Both the position numbers and the translations under genes were made by a program. The notes under the pieces were generated by a model that did no database searches, had not been told where the DNA came from, and saw nothing but the letters and a program-made list of their open reading frames with translations. Positions 1 to 10,359 of a stretch of DNA of 64,000 nucleotides are shown one piece after another. Position 1 is the stretch's first letter. Each line of letters starts with the position of its first letter. Source of the stretch: Cordilura impudica (taxonomy: Eukaryota > Arthropoda > Insecta > Diptera > Scathophagidae). The DNA is taken from NCBI GenBank assembly GCA_963682025.1, contig OY821520.1, positions 139,280,042 through 139,344,041 on the forward strand, read 5' to 3'.

Positions 1-377
1 ATGATTGAAATGAATAAACAAAATTTCAATACAAAGTTTATTAACTCTTTGTTCTAGTTTAATGACGAAAACAAAGGTATCAAGTTTCAATGAATGAAGT
101 AAGTTTCCATATGAAAGTTTATTAACACCTTGTTTTCGTTTAAAATTATAATTCTGTTAGTTTGACATTTATTTCATTTTAAATGATGAACTGAAATAAT
201 TATTGAGTAAACAATTTTATTAATACAAAGTTTATTAACACTTTGTTCTAGTTATTAAAAATTATAATTTTAATAATATGGTATTTATTTTATTCTTGGT
301 AATTTATTCTTATGCTAGATATAGGGTTTTCAAGTTCGATGGAATCTGTTGAGTTCAGTGTTCCATTGGACTTAACT
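1..377 (-). repeat. 3' LTR of the errantivirus, partial
   Basis: Identical to 6772-7148. On the plus strand it ends GGACTTAACT at 377, the inverted match of the AGTTAA...AGTCC start seen at 6465 in the other LTR. The remaining ~307 bp, and the target duplication, lie left of the window. The last ~29 codons of env and its stop codon (290-292) are inside this LTR. Confidence 0.95.
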
Positions 378-1822
378 CCTCCCTCCTTAGATTGAAAATT
401 CTCCTGGATTTTCTTAAGAGATTTTTTGTATTTCTTATAAATTATGATTATAAAAGTTAAACATATAATTGCAATACAGATAGTTAGAAAATAATTACCA
501 ATTATTGAATTAAAATGTATTGCTTTATGATATTTCAATTCTTCTATGGTTTTTATATGTTCCACTTCATTTATAGCTATTTGATCCAAAGAAATGGTTG
601 TTTCCATATTATTTAAATTTAAATTTGGTGATAATGCAAAACTGGTTTTATATTCTTTTTGTTTATTTTCATAAATATTGCCATCAATTTTTATTTTGCA
701 ATCATTAAATGTAAGAAGTTGATTTCCACTTAAAACTAATTTCCTGCTGTCGCAGTTACTTTCTACCTTTGCACCATTTACATTCTTTAGAAGCACCATT
801 CCCTGTTCAACCTCTAAAATTTCTTCTTTATTATTGAGAATTTTGTAACACTTTTGCTTATTACTAAAAATACATAGGTTTGATTTTTTTAGATTGGAAA
901 TATTTTGTTCGTTATTGTAATTGTAAACAGTATTATTGATAATAACAATTTCTTGTATTCTTATATCTAATTCAAAACCTTCCTTGTTTTTAATTGGCAT
1001 AATCAATGATTTTGGGACTGTAATAATATTTAGTGGTATCTTTATAAAAAATACAATTTGTTCATTCCGGTATTTAGCAACTGTTAATTGTATTTGTTGT
1101 AATTTATTGAAATCAATATTTAAATCATTAATTTCCTCTGGTGTTAGTATATTGTTAGTCATAAGATTGTGGTTAGCTGCAATAATATTATCTTGTATAT
1201 GCTCAATCTGTTCGTCCAATGTTTTAATCTTTAGCACCAAATCAAGATAAAAAATGTGTGAAAAAATATCTAAGTTATTTTTGTCTATTGAATTGATTTT
1301 TGCCAGAATAATATCTCTATCCGATTCAATAGTGTGTTTTAAGTTAGTTAGTGTTTCATTGAAATGATTTGTAATTTTTATTTGTTTGTTTGCGGTTTCT
1401 ATTATATTATGATTATTGTTATCTATAATTTGTAAATGATTCTGTATTGTTTCCCTATCTTCTTCGTCCATAGTTCCTGCCATCCATTTCAGACCTGATC
1501 CCAAAACATTAGCTAAACCTCTTTTACCTCTATTCAATTGTAGAGTACGAAACTTTATTATAACCCTGTTAAGCTGAGCTTGTAAGACTTGTTTATTTAT
1601 GTTAGACTGCTGTATACTATTTTCAATGTGGCTAATTATTTCCTGGATTTCACTTAGATAAATGGTGTGAACTATCGTTGTATATGCTTCGACCATTGTT
1701 ACATTGTCCAACTTAATTTCCGTATATCCACTGTTGCCTTCATTTATAGGTTGAATCAATAAGTTATTCATTACCGGTGATATTAGTAGGATTAGAATCG
1801 TAAGCCGTAATATCCAGTGAAT
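290..1822 (-). CDS. env: Errantivirus envelope glycoprotein (env)
   Basis: About 510 codons, open throughout. In family terms this is a class I-like membrane fusion glycoprotein. Visible parts: a hydrophobic N-terminal segment (LTILILLIS) as signal peptide; an RGKR furin-type site near residue 103 followed by a Gly/Ala/Leu-rich stretch, the position of the fusion peptide; a single strong membrane segment (about residues 437-459) followed by lysines and a ~50-residue tail. The frame has no ATG at its start. Instead a splice acceptor lies at 1823-1835, so translation probably starts in a spliced upstream exon, as in gypsy and ZAM. It overlaps the end of pol by ~60 nt in another frame. The C-terminus is encoded by the LTR. 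Confidence 0.9.
   Translation of the reverse strand: MHWILRLTILILLISPVMNNLLIQPINEGNSGYTEIKLDNVTMVEAYTTIVHTIYLSEIQEIISHIENSIQQSNINKQVLQAQLNRVIIKFRTLQLNRGKRGLANVLGSGLKWMAGTMDEEDRETIQNHLQIIDNNNHNIIETANKQIKITNHFNETLTNLKHTIESDRDIILAKINSIDKNNLDIFSHIFYLDLVLKIKTLDEQIEHIQDNIIAANHNLMTNNILTPEEINDLNIDFNKLQQIQLTVAKYRNEQIVFFIKIPLNIITVPKSLIMPIKNKEGFELDIRIQEIVIINNTVYNYNNEQNISNLKKSNLCIFSNKQKCYKILNNKEEILEVEQGMVLLKNVNGAKVESNCDSRKLVLSGNQLLTFNDCKIKIDGNIYENKQKEYKTSFALSPNLNLNNMETTISLDQIAINEVEHIKTIEELKYHKAIHFNSIIGNYFLTICIAIICLTFIIIIYKKYKKSLKKIQENFQSKEGGVKSNGTLNSTDSIELENPISSIRINYQE
378..388 (-). other. Polypurine tract
   Basis: On the minus strand AAGGAGGGAGG directly abuts the 3' LTR start. A purine run in this place primes plus-strand DNA synthesis in LTR elements. 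Confidence 0.85.
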
Positions 1823-4800
1823 CTGCAAATTTAAAGGGACGTTTGATGTTAGTTGGGTGGATATTATCTACTTTCAGTTTTCTATAACGAGGTTCGTATT
1901 TATGTCTTAAAGCTTTATAATTTTTCACATATGCTTCTGGTTTGTCATAATTAAATTGTTCCCTATTCAAATTTCTTTTTGTTATAATTTTATCCTTAAA
2001 GTCTTTTAATCGATTATGTAATTTTATTTTATCTATTGTTCCTTGTATTACATCAAATGGTCTGCTCATCGTTGTTGAGTGAATGGATTTATTATACCAT
2101 TCAACACATTTATACATTCGCTCTTGTACTGATAATTCTGATCGTTGAAATTCTAATGTTCTAAACTTGTCTGATATGCTACTATGTAATCTTTCGATAT
2201 CTGCATTTCCTGTATGGTTGTTAGGTTTGGTGAAATGAACTGTAATATTTTCCTCTCGTAAAAAGTTCTTTACATTGATGGATGCGAATTCGTTGTCTGT
2301 AACTACTTTGTTTGGTTTACCTCTCATTGATATATAGAGTCTAATTTTCTCTACTATTGTACAGCTATTTCTGTCTTCCAAATATAACATAACTGCGTAT
2401 TTTGAAAATTTGTCAATGAAAGATAAAAAACTGTGTTTCTTATTTGTATATACGTCCATATGTACTATTTCATTAACATCTTTTGGTGTTTCTGTGACAT
2501 GAAATTTTGGTGTTATTGGTTTCCTATCATATTTGGATTTGTTGCAAACATTACAATTATTAACGTATTTCTGAATAAAATGTTTAAGATTGTTAAAATA
2601 AATTTTAGTTTTCAAACCACAATAATTTTCGTTAATTCCTGCATGACCTGTTTCATTTTTATGGTATTTTGCTATATATCTATACAATTCATCCTCATTC
2701 AGCATATCTTTAGCGTGATAAACACATCGGACAAATTTTATTGAGTTACCGAATATTTCAATTAGCTTTAATTGTACTTTATTGTACAAATGATCAGACA
2801 ATTCGGTGTAAATACCTATCTTCAAATTTCTCTTGATAGTTATATTCCTTCTAATTATATCGGTCATTGTACCGGTTATGATATCGTTAGTGTTTAAAAA
2901 AATTTTATGTTTGCCGTCAATGATTTGAGTTTCATTAGTTTTGTTATCAGTTAGTATTATTTGCTTCTCAAATCTATTAACGACTGTGTCCAAAATAAAA
3001 AAATGATCATTCAATTCTTCCTGTTGAGAATGGATAGTTGCAGCCACACTCATTTGATCATCTGCCATGAAAACAATATCATTTGGTGCATTTATACGGC
3101 TCATAAAATCGGCTACAACGTTCTCTTTACCCTTGATGTAACTTATTTTAAAATCATACTCTCCCAACCTCAACAGCCAACGCTGGAGTCTTTGGTTTAT
3201 ATCTTTACCCTTGGTTTTGGATTGAAGCCAAACCAATGGTTGATGGTCCGTAAATAGTTCAAATTGCCTGCCATATAGATATGGACGGAAGTAGTTTACT
3301 GCCCAAACAATAGCCAGCAATTCTTTTTCCACAGTCGCATAATGCCTCTCGTGGTCATTCAATGTTCTACTTGCATAGGCAATTGGATGATTTTCCTGAG
3401 ACAATACGGCACCTACAGCATAACCACTTGCATCAGTAGTTAATTTAAATTTTTTTGAATAATCTGGATACTTAAGTATCGGTGGGTTAATGATCAACTT
3501 TTTCAATTTTTCAAAGGAATCATGATAATTAGGATCGTTGAGATTAATTTTCGTATTCTTCTTTAGATATTTAGTTAATCCTTGTGCAACTTTTGCGTAG
3601 TCTTTAATAAATTTTCGGTAGTACCCCGTAACTCCTAAGAAAGATTTTATCTGTTTAGTTGTTTCAGGAAGCTTTAGCTTCTGAATTGCATCAATTTTAT
3701 TTGGGTTAGGTCTTAGACCTTCCTCGCTCAGAACATGACCAAGGTATTCAGTTTCCTTCGCCAAAAAAACGCATTTGTCGAGCTGTATCTTCAGATTATG
3801 CTCTCGTAATTTTTGAAAAATTTTGTTGACACTCTGTACATGCTCTGTTAATGATGTACTAAAAATTAAAATGTCATCTAAATAAACAACGCAAATTTTA
3901 TTAATATATTCTCTAAGTACCGAGTTCATAAGACGTTGAAAGGTTGCTGGAGCATTTTTTAATCCAAAGGGCATCCTGTTGTATTCAAAATGTCCCAAGG
4001 GAGTCGAGAAAGCTGTTTTTTTTCTATCGTTTGTATTCATGAGAATTTGGTGAAAACCCTTGGCTAAATCCAATGTTGTAAAATAAGTAGATTTTCCCAA
4101 TTTATCCAATATATTTTCTATATTGGGTATTGGAAATTTGTCGTCCACCGTTATCTCGTTCAATTTTCTGTAGTCAACAACAATGCGCCACTTCTTCCTG
4201 CCCGATTGGTCCATTTTCTTTGGAACAACCCAGATAGGAGAATTATAGGCAGAGTTACTTTCCACAATTATTTTCTGTTGTAACATTTCTTGGATCTGCC
4301 TGTTAATTTCGTCTTCATGTATTTTGGGATATCTGTATATTTTAGAGTATACAGGTTTATCTGTAGTAGTAATTATGGAATGTCTTATCTCATGAGTATG
4401 AGTAAGTGAATCACCTTCATGAAACAACAAGTCGCTATTTTTACTTATGAGATCACGAAGAAACTCTTTTTCTTCGGAATTCATGTCGACTCTAAAAAGT
4501 TTTTTAATGTTCTCCTTATTGACATCTAAAAATTCCAATGCATGAATCTCGTTATAATAGCAAGGAAATGAATTTGTAAAAAAAATTTTTCTATCATTAA
4601 TCTGAATATACCGTTCTTCTAAACAAATTTTTGCACCTAAAGGTTTCAATATATTATTACCAATTATTCCATCAAATCTATTATTAGTCAATTTCAACAA
4701 TTTCCAAGCCATAAAACTATTATCGGAAAACTCTTCTGGGATTTCCGTGACAATTTCCTCACTTATAACTACTTTGCTTGCCAGAGTTGAGAAAGTTAAT

Positions 4801-4935
4801 GGTTTTCTTAATTTTATACGTTCATAACTAGGAAGTGCATTACAATTTAATATTGATGTGGTTGATCCAGTATCAATCAAACATCTTATCTTGGAATTAC
4901 CAATAGTTAATTGTACTATCGGTAAACCGTTTTCT
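1764..4935 (-). CDS. pol: Errantivirus Pol polyprotein (protease, reverse transcriptase, RNase H, integrase)
   Basis: The frame is open for more than 1040 codons and has no ATG at its start; it overlaps the end of gag in the -1 frame near an A-rich AAAAGAAAAC stretch (4929-4938), so it is probably made by -1 frameshifting. Counting from the TTG at 4880: protease DTGS at residue 3; reverse transcriptase with YLDD near 333; RNase H with TDAS and TDHQP at roughly 480-560; integrase with an H-H-C-C zinc motif (HKNETGH...CNVC) near 750-790 and catalytic D, D, E near 808, 860 and 895. No interruption was seen. The end overlaps the start of env. Confidence 0.93.
1823..1837 (-). promoter_or_regulatory. 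Probable 3' splice site for env subgenomic mRNA
   Basis: On the minus strand the sequence CCTTTAAATTTGCAG immediately precedes the first env codons (ATTCACTGG). A pyrimidine-containing tract ending in CAG at the exact start of an ATG-less env frame fits the known errantivirus strategy of expressing env from a spliced RNA. The donor was not identified. Confidence 0.55.
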
Positions 4936-6046
4936 TTTCGGCTGAACGAAAATTTGCTTCCTCATTCGGAACAATTTCACTCTGTTCAATATGATCTATT
5001 TCCATCGGTTCAACATTATGTCGATGTTGACCAGAATTTTGTCGCGACTGATTAGATTGTCGGAACTGTTGCGAATTTCGAATTACGTTTGAATATTGCC
5101 CTTGCCGATTATCAAAACCTTGTGTTTGTCGATTTGAATTTGGAAAGTTTTGTGTTTGGTGACAAGAAAAACCTTGTGTCCGTTGGTCTGGGAAATTCTG
5201 TCTACTCGGTCTAAAATTTGTTTGTCGAAAATTTTGCCTTTGGTGAGGTTCGGAATAATTATGGGTAGAATTTTGGTTAGTGTATTTAATATTTTGATTA
5301 GTATTTCTAAAATGTCGATTATTTTCCCTGATCATGTCGCATTCCTGTAAACAATGATATGCTTCGCGAATAGTATTAATATTTCGGCTATATATAACAC
5401 TTGCCAAATGCGGAGGTATACCATTAACAAAAGTTCGAAAAATCATTGATTCGTTTATATTTGGGTTGAATTCTAATGGTTTACATGAATCTTGTTCGTA
5501 TTTTGTATTCAACTTATCTAATATTATTTTTAAATTATTATATAATTGACTTACATCATTGTTTTTTGTTGATAGTGCTCTATGGTATAGTTGGGTGTAG
5601 CTTTCCCTGATGCCGAACACCTTTAATAGCTCATTTTTCACGTTCTGCCATGATTTATCGGTTAAACCTCGAATTATATTGGCTGCTTCTCCCTGTATCT
5701 TCTTAAGTATGCAGCGATGGTATATATATTCCTCCATTTCACCATCTTGAAAAATTCGTAGGAAGATTTCGACTTCCTTGATGAATGATGATATGTCATA
5801 GTCTCGATCTTTTCCAGTGAAAACATTTATTCTATCTACTTCCTTCAAAAGGATAGAAATTGGAATCGGACCCAATGATGATGTTTCTGTTGGCACTGCT
5901 GTGGGTGCTGATGTTTGTGTTGGAGCAGAAGTTAGTGTTGCTGTTGATGATGTTGATGTCATTGTGTTGAGTATATCGTTGCTTTGTAATATGTTGAAGT
6001 ATGGTTTAAACTGTGGTGTTTCAGTTTTCTCCGTATCTTTAGGCAT
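4916..6046 (-). CDS. gag: Errantivirus Gag
   Basis: About 376 codons from the ATG at 6046 (MPKDTEK); the frame continues a few codons upstream only through a TTG. The N-terminal part is Ser/Thr/Pro-rich, then comes a helical capsid-like domain (roughly residues 70-260, with GEAANIIRGL and FVNGIPPHLASVIYSR), and the C-terminal ~130 residues are Gln/Asn/Arg/Phe-rich with repeated QNF, QTQGF and RQ motifs. There is no CCHC zinc knuckle, which is usual for errantiviruses; the basic Q/N/R tail may take over RNA binding (inference). Gag stops at a TAG (4916-4918), after which Pol continues in the -1 frame. Confidence 0.88.
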   Translation of the reverse strand: MPKDTEKTETPQFKPYFNILQSNDILNTMTSTSSTATLTSAPTQTSAPTAVPTETSSLGPIPISILLKEVDRINVFTGKDRDYDISSFIKEVEIFLRIFQDGEMEEYIYHRCILKKIQGEAANIIRGLTDKSWQNVKNELLKVFGIRESYTQLYHRALSTKNNDVSQLYNNLKIILDKLNTKYEQDSCKPLEFNPNINESMIFRTFVNGIPPHLASVIYSRNINTIREAYHCLQECDMIRENNRHFRNTNQNIKYTNQNSTHNYSEPHQRQNFRQTNFRPSRQNFPDQRTQGFSCHQTQNFPNSNRQTQGFDNRQGQYSNVIRNSQQFRQSNQSRQNSGQHRHNVEPMEIDHIEQSEIVPNEEANFRSAEKKTVYR

Positions 6047-6143
6047 CTCCCTGGAGTTTAGACACAATTCACTGTTCCTTCACAAACTCGAACCGTAACG
6101 AAAAATAAGTTCTTTAGTCTTTTTTCTTCTTTGTTTTCAAAAT

Positions 6144-6438
6144 GATATTCTTCGGAATATCTTAAAATTTTTCACAAATATATATTTTTTTTTTTTTAAA
6201 GGATATTCTTTAGAATATCTTCAGTATTTTAACAAATGTTATTTTTTTTCAAAAAAGGATATTCTTTGGAATATCTTCACTAATGTTTCACTTTTTTTTT
6301 TTTCTTAAAAAAAAGGATATTCTTTAGACAATTTTCACTAATGTTTCTTTGTTTTTAAAAAAGGATATTCTTTAGAATATCTTCATTAATTTCTTTTAGA
6401 TAGCGTCGCGACCAAATAGGGATATTCTTCAGAATATC
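6144..6438. repeat. Array of six ~57-bp spaced palindromes in the errantivirus leader
   Basis: Six copies of an 18-bp inverted repeat with 7-bp arms GATATTC...GAATATC and a 4-bp centre start at 6144, 6202, 6258, 6316, 6364 and 6421. Spacings are 58, 56, 58, 48 and 57 bp. Five are perfect in both arms; the copy at 6316 has a damaged right arm. Between them are A/T homopolymers and a loosely shared TCACTAATGTTT-type segment. The array lies between the LTR and gag, the place where gypsy carries its Su(Hw) insulator sites. It may be an insulator, enhancer or packaging element (inference). Confidence 0.85.
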
Positions 6439-6452
6439 TTTTGGATTTGTTT

Positions 6453-6464
6453 GCCGACTGCGCC
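6453..6464 (-). other. tRNA primer-binding site
   Basis: Read on the minus strand, GGCGCAGTCGGC directly follows the LTR end (...TTAACT). The core TGGCGCAGTCGG matches the class used by 17.6/297-type elements with a tRNA-Ser primer (family knowledge; the exact tRNA was not checked). Confidence 0.8.
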
Positions 6465-7148
6465 AGTTAAATGAAAGTCCACGAATACATTTGGTTGGAA
6501 TGTTAATATGAACTGCTCTTTACTTTATTGTTTGCTATATTTTTATACAAAAATATTCTTAATCTAAAACTATAAATATTCAATAAAAAAAATATGCTTA
6601 TGCTATTGGTTTCTTTTATAGAACGTTTAATTGGTTGGTCATAAAACAATATTGTATTTTGTAGGAAGTAAATGACGAAAACAAAGTGAGTTTTTCATAC
6701 GAAAGTTTATCGACACTTTGTTTTCGTTTTGAAACTGTAATTTTGGTGATTTGACATTTATTTTATTTTAAATGATTGAAATGAATAAACAAAATTTCAA
6801 TACAAAGTTTATTAACTCTTTGTTCTAGTTTAATGACGAAAACAAAGGTATCAAGTTTCAATGAATGAAGTAAGTTTCCATATGAAAGTTTATTAACACC
6901 TTGTTTTCGTTTAAAATTATAATTCTGTTAGTTTGACATTTATTTCATTTTAAATGATGAACTGAAATAATTATTGAGTAAACAATTTTATTAATACAAA
7001 GTTTATTAACACTTTGTTCTAGTTATTAAAAATTATAATTTTAATAATATGGTATTTATTTTATTCTTGGTAATTTATTCTTATGCTAGATATAGGGTTT
7101 TCAAGTTCGATGGAATCTGTTGAGTTCAGTGTTCCATTGGACTTAACT
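6465..7148 (-). repeat. 5' LTR of the errantivirus, complete (684 bp)
   Basis: Plus-strand limits AGTTAA...CTTAACT form short terminal inverted repeats. The left edge abuts the primer-binding site. The right edge meets Helitron sequence starting CGCGCGC. The LTR should carry the promoter for genomic RNA on the minus strand. Confidence 0.92.
6670..6975. repeat. Imperfect direct repeats in the U3 part of the LTR
   Basis: Segments recur within the LTR: ATGACGAAAACAAAG at about 6672 and 6832; GAAAGTTTAT..ACACYTTG followed by TTTTCGTTT at about 6701 and 6883; TTGACATTTATTT..ATTTTAAATGA at about 6751 and 6935. Shorter forms (CAAAGTTTATTAAC..TTTGTTCTAG) occur at about 6804 and 7000. The unit is about 160-185 bp. 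Duplicated U3 segments often hold enhancer sites (inference). Confidence 0.65.
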
Positions 7149-8910
7149 CGCGCGCTCAAACGGTCGCAGTTAAGAAAATTTTTGCCAATATTCAAGATTC
7201 AATACACTTCCAGTTTGAAAGACAAATCTTCAATCAGTACTAACGCTTCGTTGTAGATGTCATCGTTCATTTGTAATTCAAAATTCCCTGTTGCTGATCG
7301 AAATCGATGAAAAATGTCTTCTGCAATGTCATTTTTGTATGTATCCCGTAATTGACGTGGGTTTGAAAGAATATATGTCGACATTGTCATAGCGAAAAGA
7401 GTACGAACTGAATTGGCGGGCGAAGAAGATATAGCATCATCAAGCGTTTGATACCAGTGACTGTCATGTTTAAACAATTGTAACTGTTCACATGCTTCTC
7501 AAAAAGTTGCACACACCATAACATCCACAGTCAGCAATGACACAAATGAAGTTGAACCACGCATATTAACCAAAAGCAACCGAACGTAGAAGCAATCGTC
7601 GTTTTTTGGATGAATTATGTACATTCGTCCCAGTGCATCAGTTGAAAATATGCCTGGATATCCATCTACTGATTGGCCTTGCTTTCCGCGTAGCCATTTC
7701 TTCGACGATGCATTCCATGTGTGATATCCGAGTAGAGCAATGTTCAATGATCATTGGCGCAAATTGAAAAGAAACTCGTTAATGTTGTTGCTGGTGGTCT
7801 TTCCACTCGCTGTGCTGTGTTTTCTACATTAAAATGCACTATTTTTCCATTCTCCAAATGAACTGCCAGATGCAAATGAAAAGATTCTCCAGAGTGCTTC
7901 ATTGCAGTTCACATATCTCCCATTTGAAACTTGCTGATTTCACCTCGTTCAACGCCTATAACCGCCATATCGCTTCCTTTGCAAACATAATCGATTTCAC
8001 CGAACTGCAGTGCTCAACATTGATGTCTGTTTTAAATGCCTTAGACAATATTGGCGAATATGGCACGATCCATGTGTTGTCAACCACGATATTCACTCCT
8101 TTCAATGAAGTTATGAATGTTCTTCCATTGCCAACTGATGAGCGACGCTGATAAAGTAGGTATCGTTTTCAGTTTGAGTTTCCGAAATAAAAGCAGGTGG
8201 ATAGCGTTTTGTGCATTTATTTCGGACATACCAAGTGAAGTGGGATTGTGTTTTCCGAGTGGTCCGTAGAGCATATTGGTCTTCACCACTTCGTGCAACT
8301 CTGGATCTATCTCAGGATCAGGAATTTCTGCGGAAATGATGTCATCAATTTGGTCTGGTGTAAGTTTGTCCACCATCCAAAGAAGAATGTGTGCGTGTGG
8401 CAAATTTCTTTTCTGCCGCTTAACTGAATACATTCAGCATCGAACAGTACCGTGTGTCGATGGGAAAATTGTGAGACGACCAACATCTGTAATATCTACT
8501 GCGCTATTAACCATCGCACCTCGCAAGTGTATATATTCTTCAGATCGCAACTTAGCCTGATTAAATCGAATGTAGTTGAGTTGTTCTGTCTCAACCTTAA
8601 CGTACATAGCAACAGCATATTGTTGGAACAATCGTCGATATCTCAGGAGGTGATTGTAACTGTTTTGGCGAATCATCATTCGATATGCATAAAAGTTCAC
8701 TGAACTTACCTTCTTATTTGGCTCGACCCCTAAAAATTTACAATATGTATATGCGTGACAATCAAAAATGTTTTTCTGCACTAACCATTGGCCGGGTTTA
8801 TCATGTTGTAACTGAAGTGATATCCGTCTTCTCTACGGCAGAACATAAGCGGATATTTTAGTGCGTCTTACGATCGATGTGTCTCACTTATTCGCGTAGT
8901 GCGTTTTCAG
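7149..8910 (-). pseudogene. Helitron Rep/helicase, broken
   Basis: Conceptual translation in several minus-strand frames shows Helitron landmarks in the right order. From the N-terminal side (right): ETHRS.DALKYPLMF and EDGYHF; YAYRMMIRQ and RLFQQYAVAMYVKVE (8434-8781); the HUH motif LPHAHILLW followed by AEIPDPEIDPELHEVV (8080-8433); DNTWIVPYSPILSKAF and INVEHCSSVKSI (~7990-8095); GRMYIIHPKNDDCFYVRLLL (7499-7747); LFAMTMS...LRDTYKNDIAEDI (7199-7477). At least four frameshifts or stops break it. In intact elements this enzyme nicks DNA with its HUH Rep domain and unwinds it during rolling-circle transposition. The helicase domain is outside the window. Confidence 0.88.
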
Positions 8911-9133
8911 TTCGGCGTTTTATTACTATATCACGTGATTCCAAATTTTCACCAAAACAACAATTTATATTTCACTAACTGCAGTTGCATTGTATTCTCG
9001 TTCATTAGTTCCTGCTGGTCGTTTGTCCGCTTTTATGACAATGTTATGATCATGGGATGGCATCTTTTTAATCAGTACTCTGTAGGGGATGTACTCTGCT
9101 GATTTATCCGATCCAGCCTATTTTCCTCAGGTC

Positions 9134-9330
9134 TACTTACGCTAATAACAGATGACGTCACATAAAGTAGCAAAGCTCTCCTTATCATTATATTGAGTAA
9201 TTAATTTGTTTTATAGGTGCCACGCCCAATTTTCCGATACCACTCATTTTTACAATGGCTACTCACAGCAACTCACAGCAATAATAGATGACCTCATAAA
9301 AAATTGCAAAGCTCTCCCTACAAAAGTACT
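9134..9330. repeat. Diverged direct repeat in the Helitron leader
   Basis: A segment with CTACTTACGCTAATAACAGATGACGTC and GCAAAGCTCTCCTTATC (about 9134-9190) recurs as CTACTCACAGC..AATAATAGATGACCTC and GCAAAGCTCTCCCTAC (about 9262-9322). The offset is about 130 bp. It lies between the Helitron 5' end and the Rep gene. Confidence 0.6.
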
Positions 9331-9520
9331 CAATATATATGATGTTAAAATGGAATAACCGCGTACAGAGCCACGTGTTGAGACTTTTTGTTTTTTCTTT
9401 TTTCCTAAACCTTCGCGTGGCAGTTGCAAACAAACTCGCAGAAAAAAGTATCCTTTTGGTCCTGCGGTTTTCAAGTTTTAAGCGGACGAACAAACCACGA
9501 TTCATTTTTATACATAGAGA

Positions 9521-9969
9521 TTAATAGTTGCTATTATTTTTTTTTTTTTTTTGTATAATACTACCAATACTTTTAGTTGGTCGCGATCTTATATGATTGG
9601 ATTTCGATTTACAATATTTTCAAATGTTGCCAGTACGTTCTGGCATTGCAAATTAAAATTTTTCTTTGATAGGATTAGGTAAACAGTTCTTTTAATATAT
9701 GCACATAGTAAAAAAGCATTTAAATTAAAGTAGAGTACTTAAGTTGATTTTTAACAATTAAATGTTTTACAAAGACAAACTTTACATTTTATCTGTCTTA
9801 AACAATTTAAAATAGTTTAATTAAAACAATTTCTTTATTGAAAGTTTCTATTAACTACCAGCACCCATCATTACGAGTATGTTGATGATATTTTATTTGA
9901 TTCTATATTACTAAAGAATGTATAGTTTTAACGAGTGCATACAAGAAAAATTTTTTTATTTATTATCGT
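9521..9969. other. AT-rich spacer, no gene seen
   Basis: Contains a ~14-base T run near 9537-9552 and otherwise featureless AT-rich sequence between the Helitron end and the hAT-like element. Confidence 0.6.
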
Positions 9970-10359
9970 ATGTATATTAGGGTGGCCCTTCATTATATGG
10001 AGGGGAAAAAAGTGTTCGAAATATGGGAATAGAAAAAAAAAAAATTAGAAATACAAAGTTTTGGGTCAATCAAAAGAAATTTAGAGGTGCCCCAACGCGA
10101 CTGAAAATTTCAGATTTTACTAAAATTTCGTTCTATAGTTTAATTTTTTCGGAAAGTTGTTATATGAATCGATATCAGTACTAAATTATCTTTCCAAAAA
10201 GCTATAAAACTTCAAAATCGAATAAAAACTCGGCAGTGTAGAATCGATAGATGGTGGAGCAAATAATGATGTCACGTCACGAAAAAAACAAAGCCCGTCA
10301 CGCATACTATAAACTAAAAAAAAGTTTGGTCGACTCGTAATATAACGCCAGGGAACAAA

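Larger units (their letters stand above)
1..7148 (-). mobile_element. Errantivirus-type LTR retrotransposon (Ty3/gypsy, ZAM/17.6/297-like)
   Basis: On the minus strand the order is LTR (6465-7148), primer-binding site, 397-nt leader, gag, pol, env, polypurine tract, LTR (1-377, cut by the window edge). The comparable 377 bases of the two LTRs (1-377 and 6772-7148) are identical by eye, so insertion is recent. All three frames are open over their full length. An env with a furin-type site and a membrane anchor places it with insect errantiviruses (Metaviridae). It interrupts a Helitron helicase gene whose left part lies outside the window. Confidence 0.95.
7149..9520 (-). mobile_element. Helitron, 5' part, split by the errantivirus
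   Basis: The minus-strand 5' end is at 9520, reading TCTCTATGTATAAAAATG and preceded by A, which fits Helitron rules (5'-TC, insertion between A and T). The element runs left through a leader, then a Rep/helicase gene, and is cut at 7148 by the errantivirus LTR. The rest, including the CTRR 3' end, would lie left of the window. Confidence 0.75.

Noticed and set aside
4916..6067. gag starting at 6067
   Set aside because: The codon there is TTG; the first ATG in frame is at 6046.
6144..6438. Reading the leader palindromes as heat-shock elements
   Set aside because: HSEs need GAA/TTC blocks with 2-nt gaps; here the TTC and GAA are 4 nt apart and arranged as single 18-bp units.
7834..8151. 105-codon plus-strand frame
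   Set aside because: Lies opposite the Helitron Rep gene, whose motifs are clear on the minus strand.
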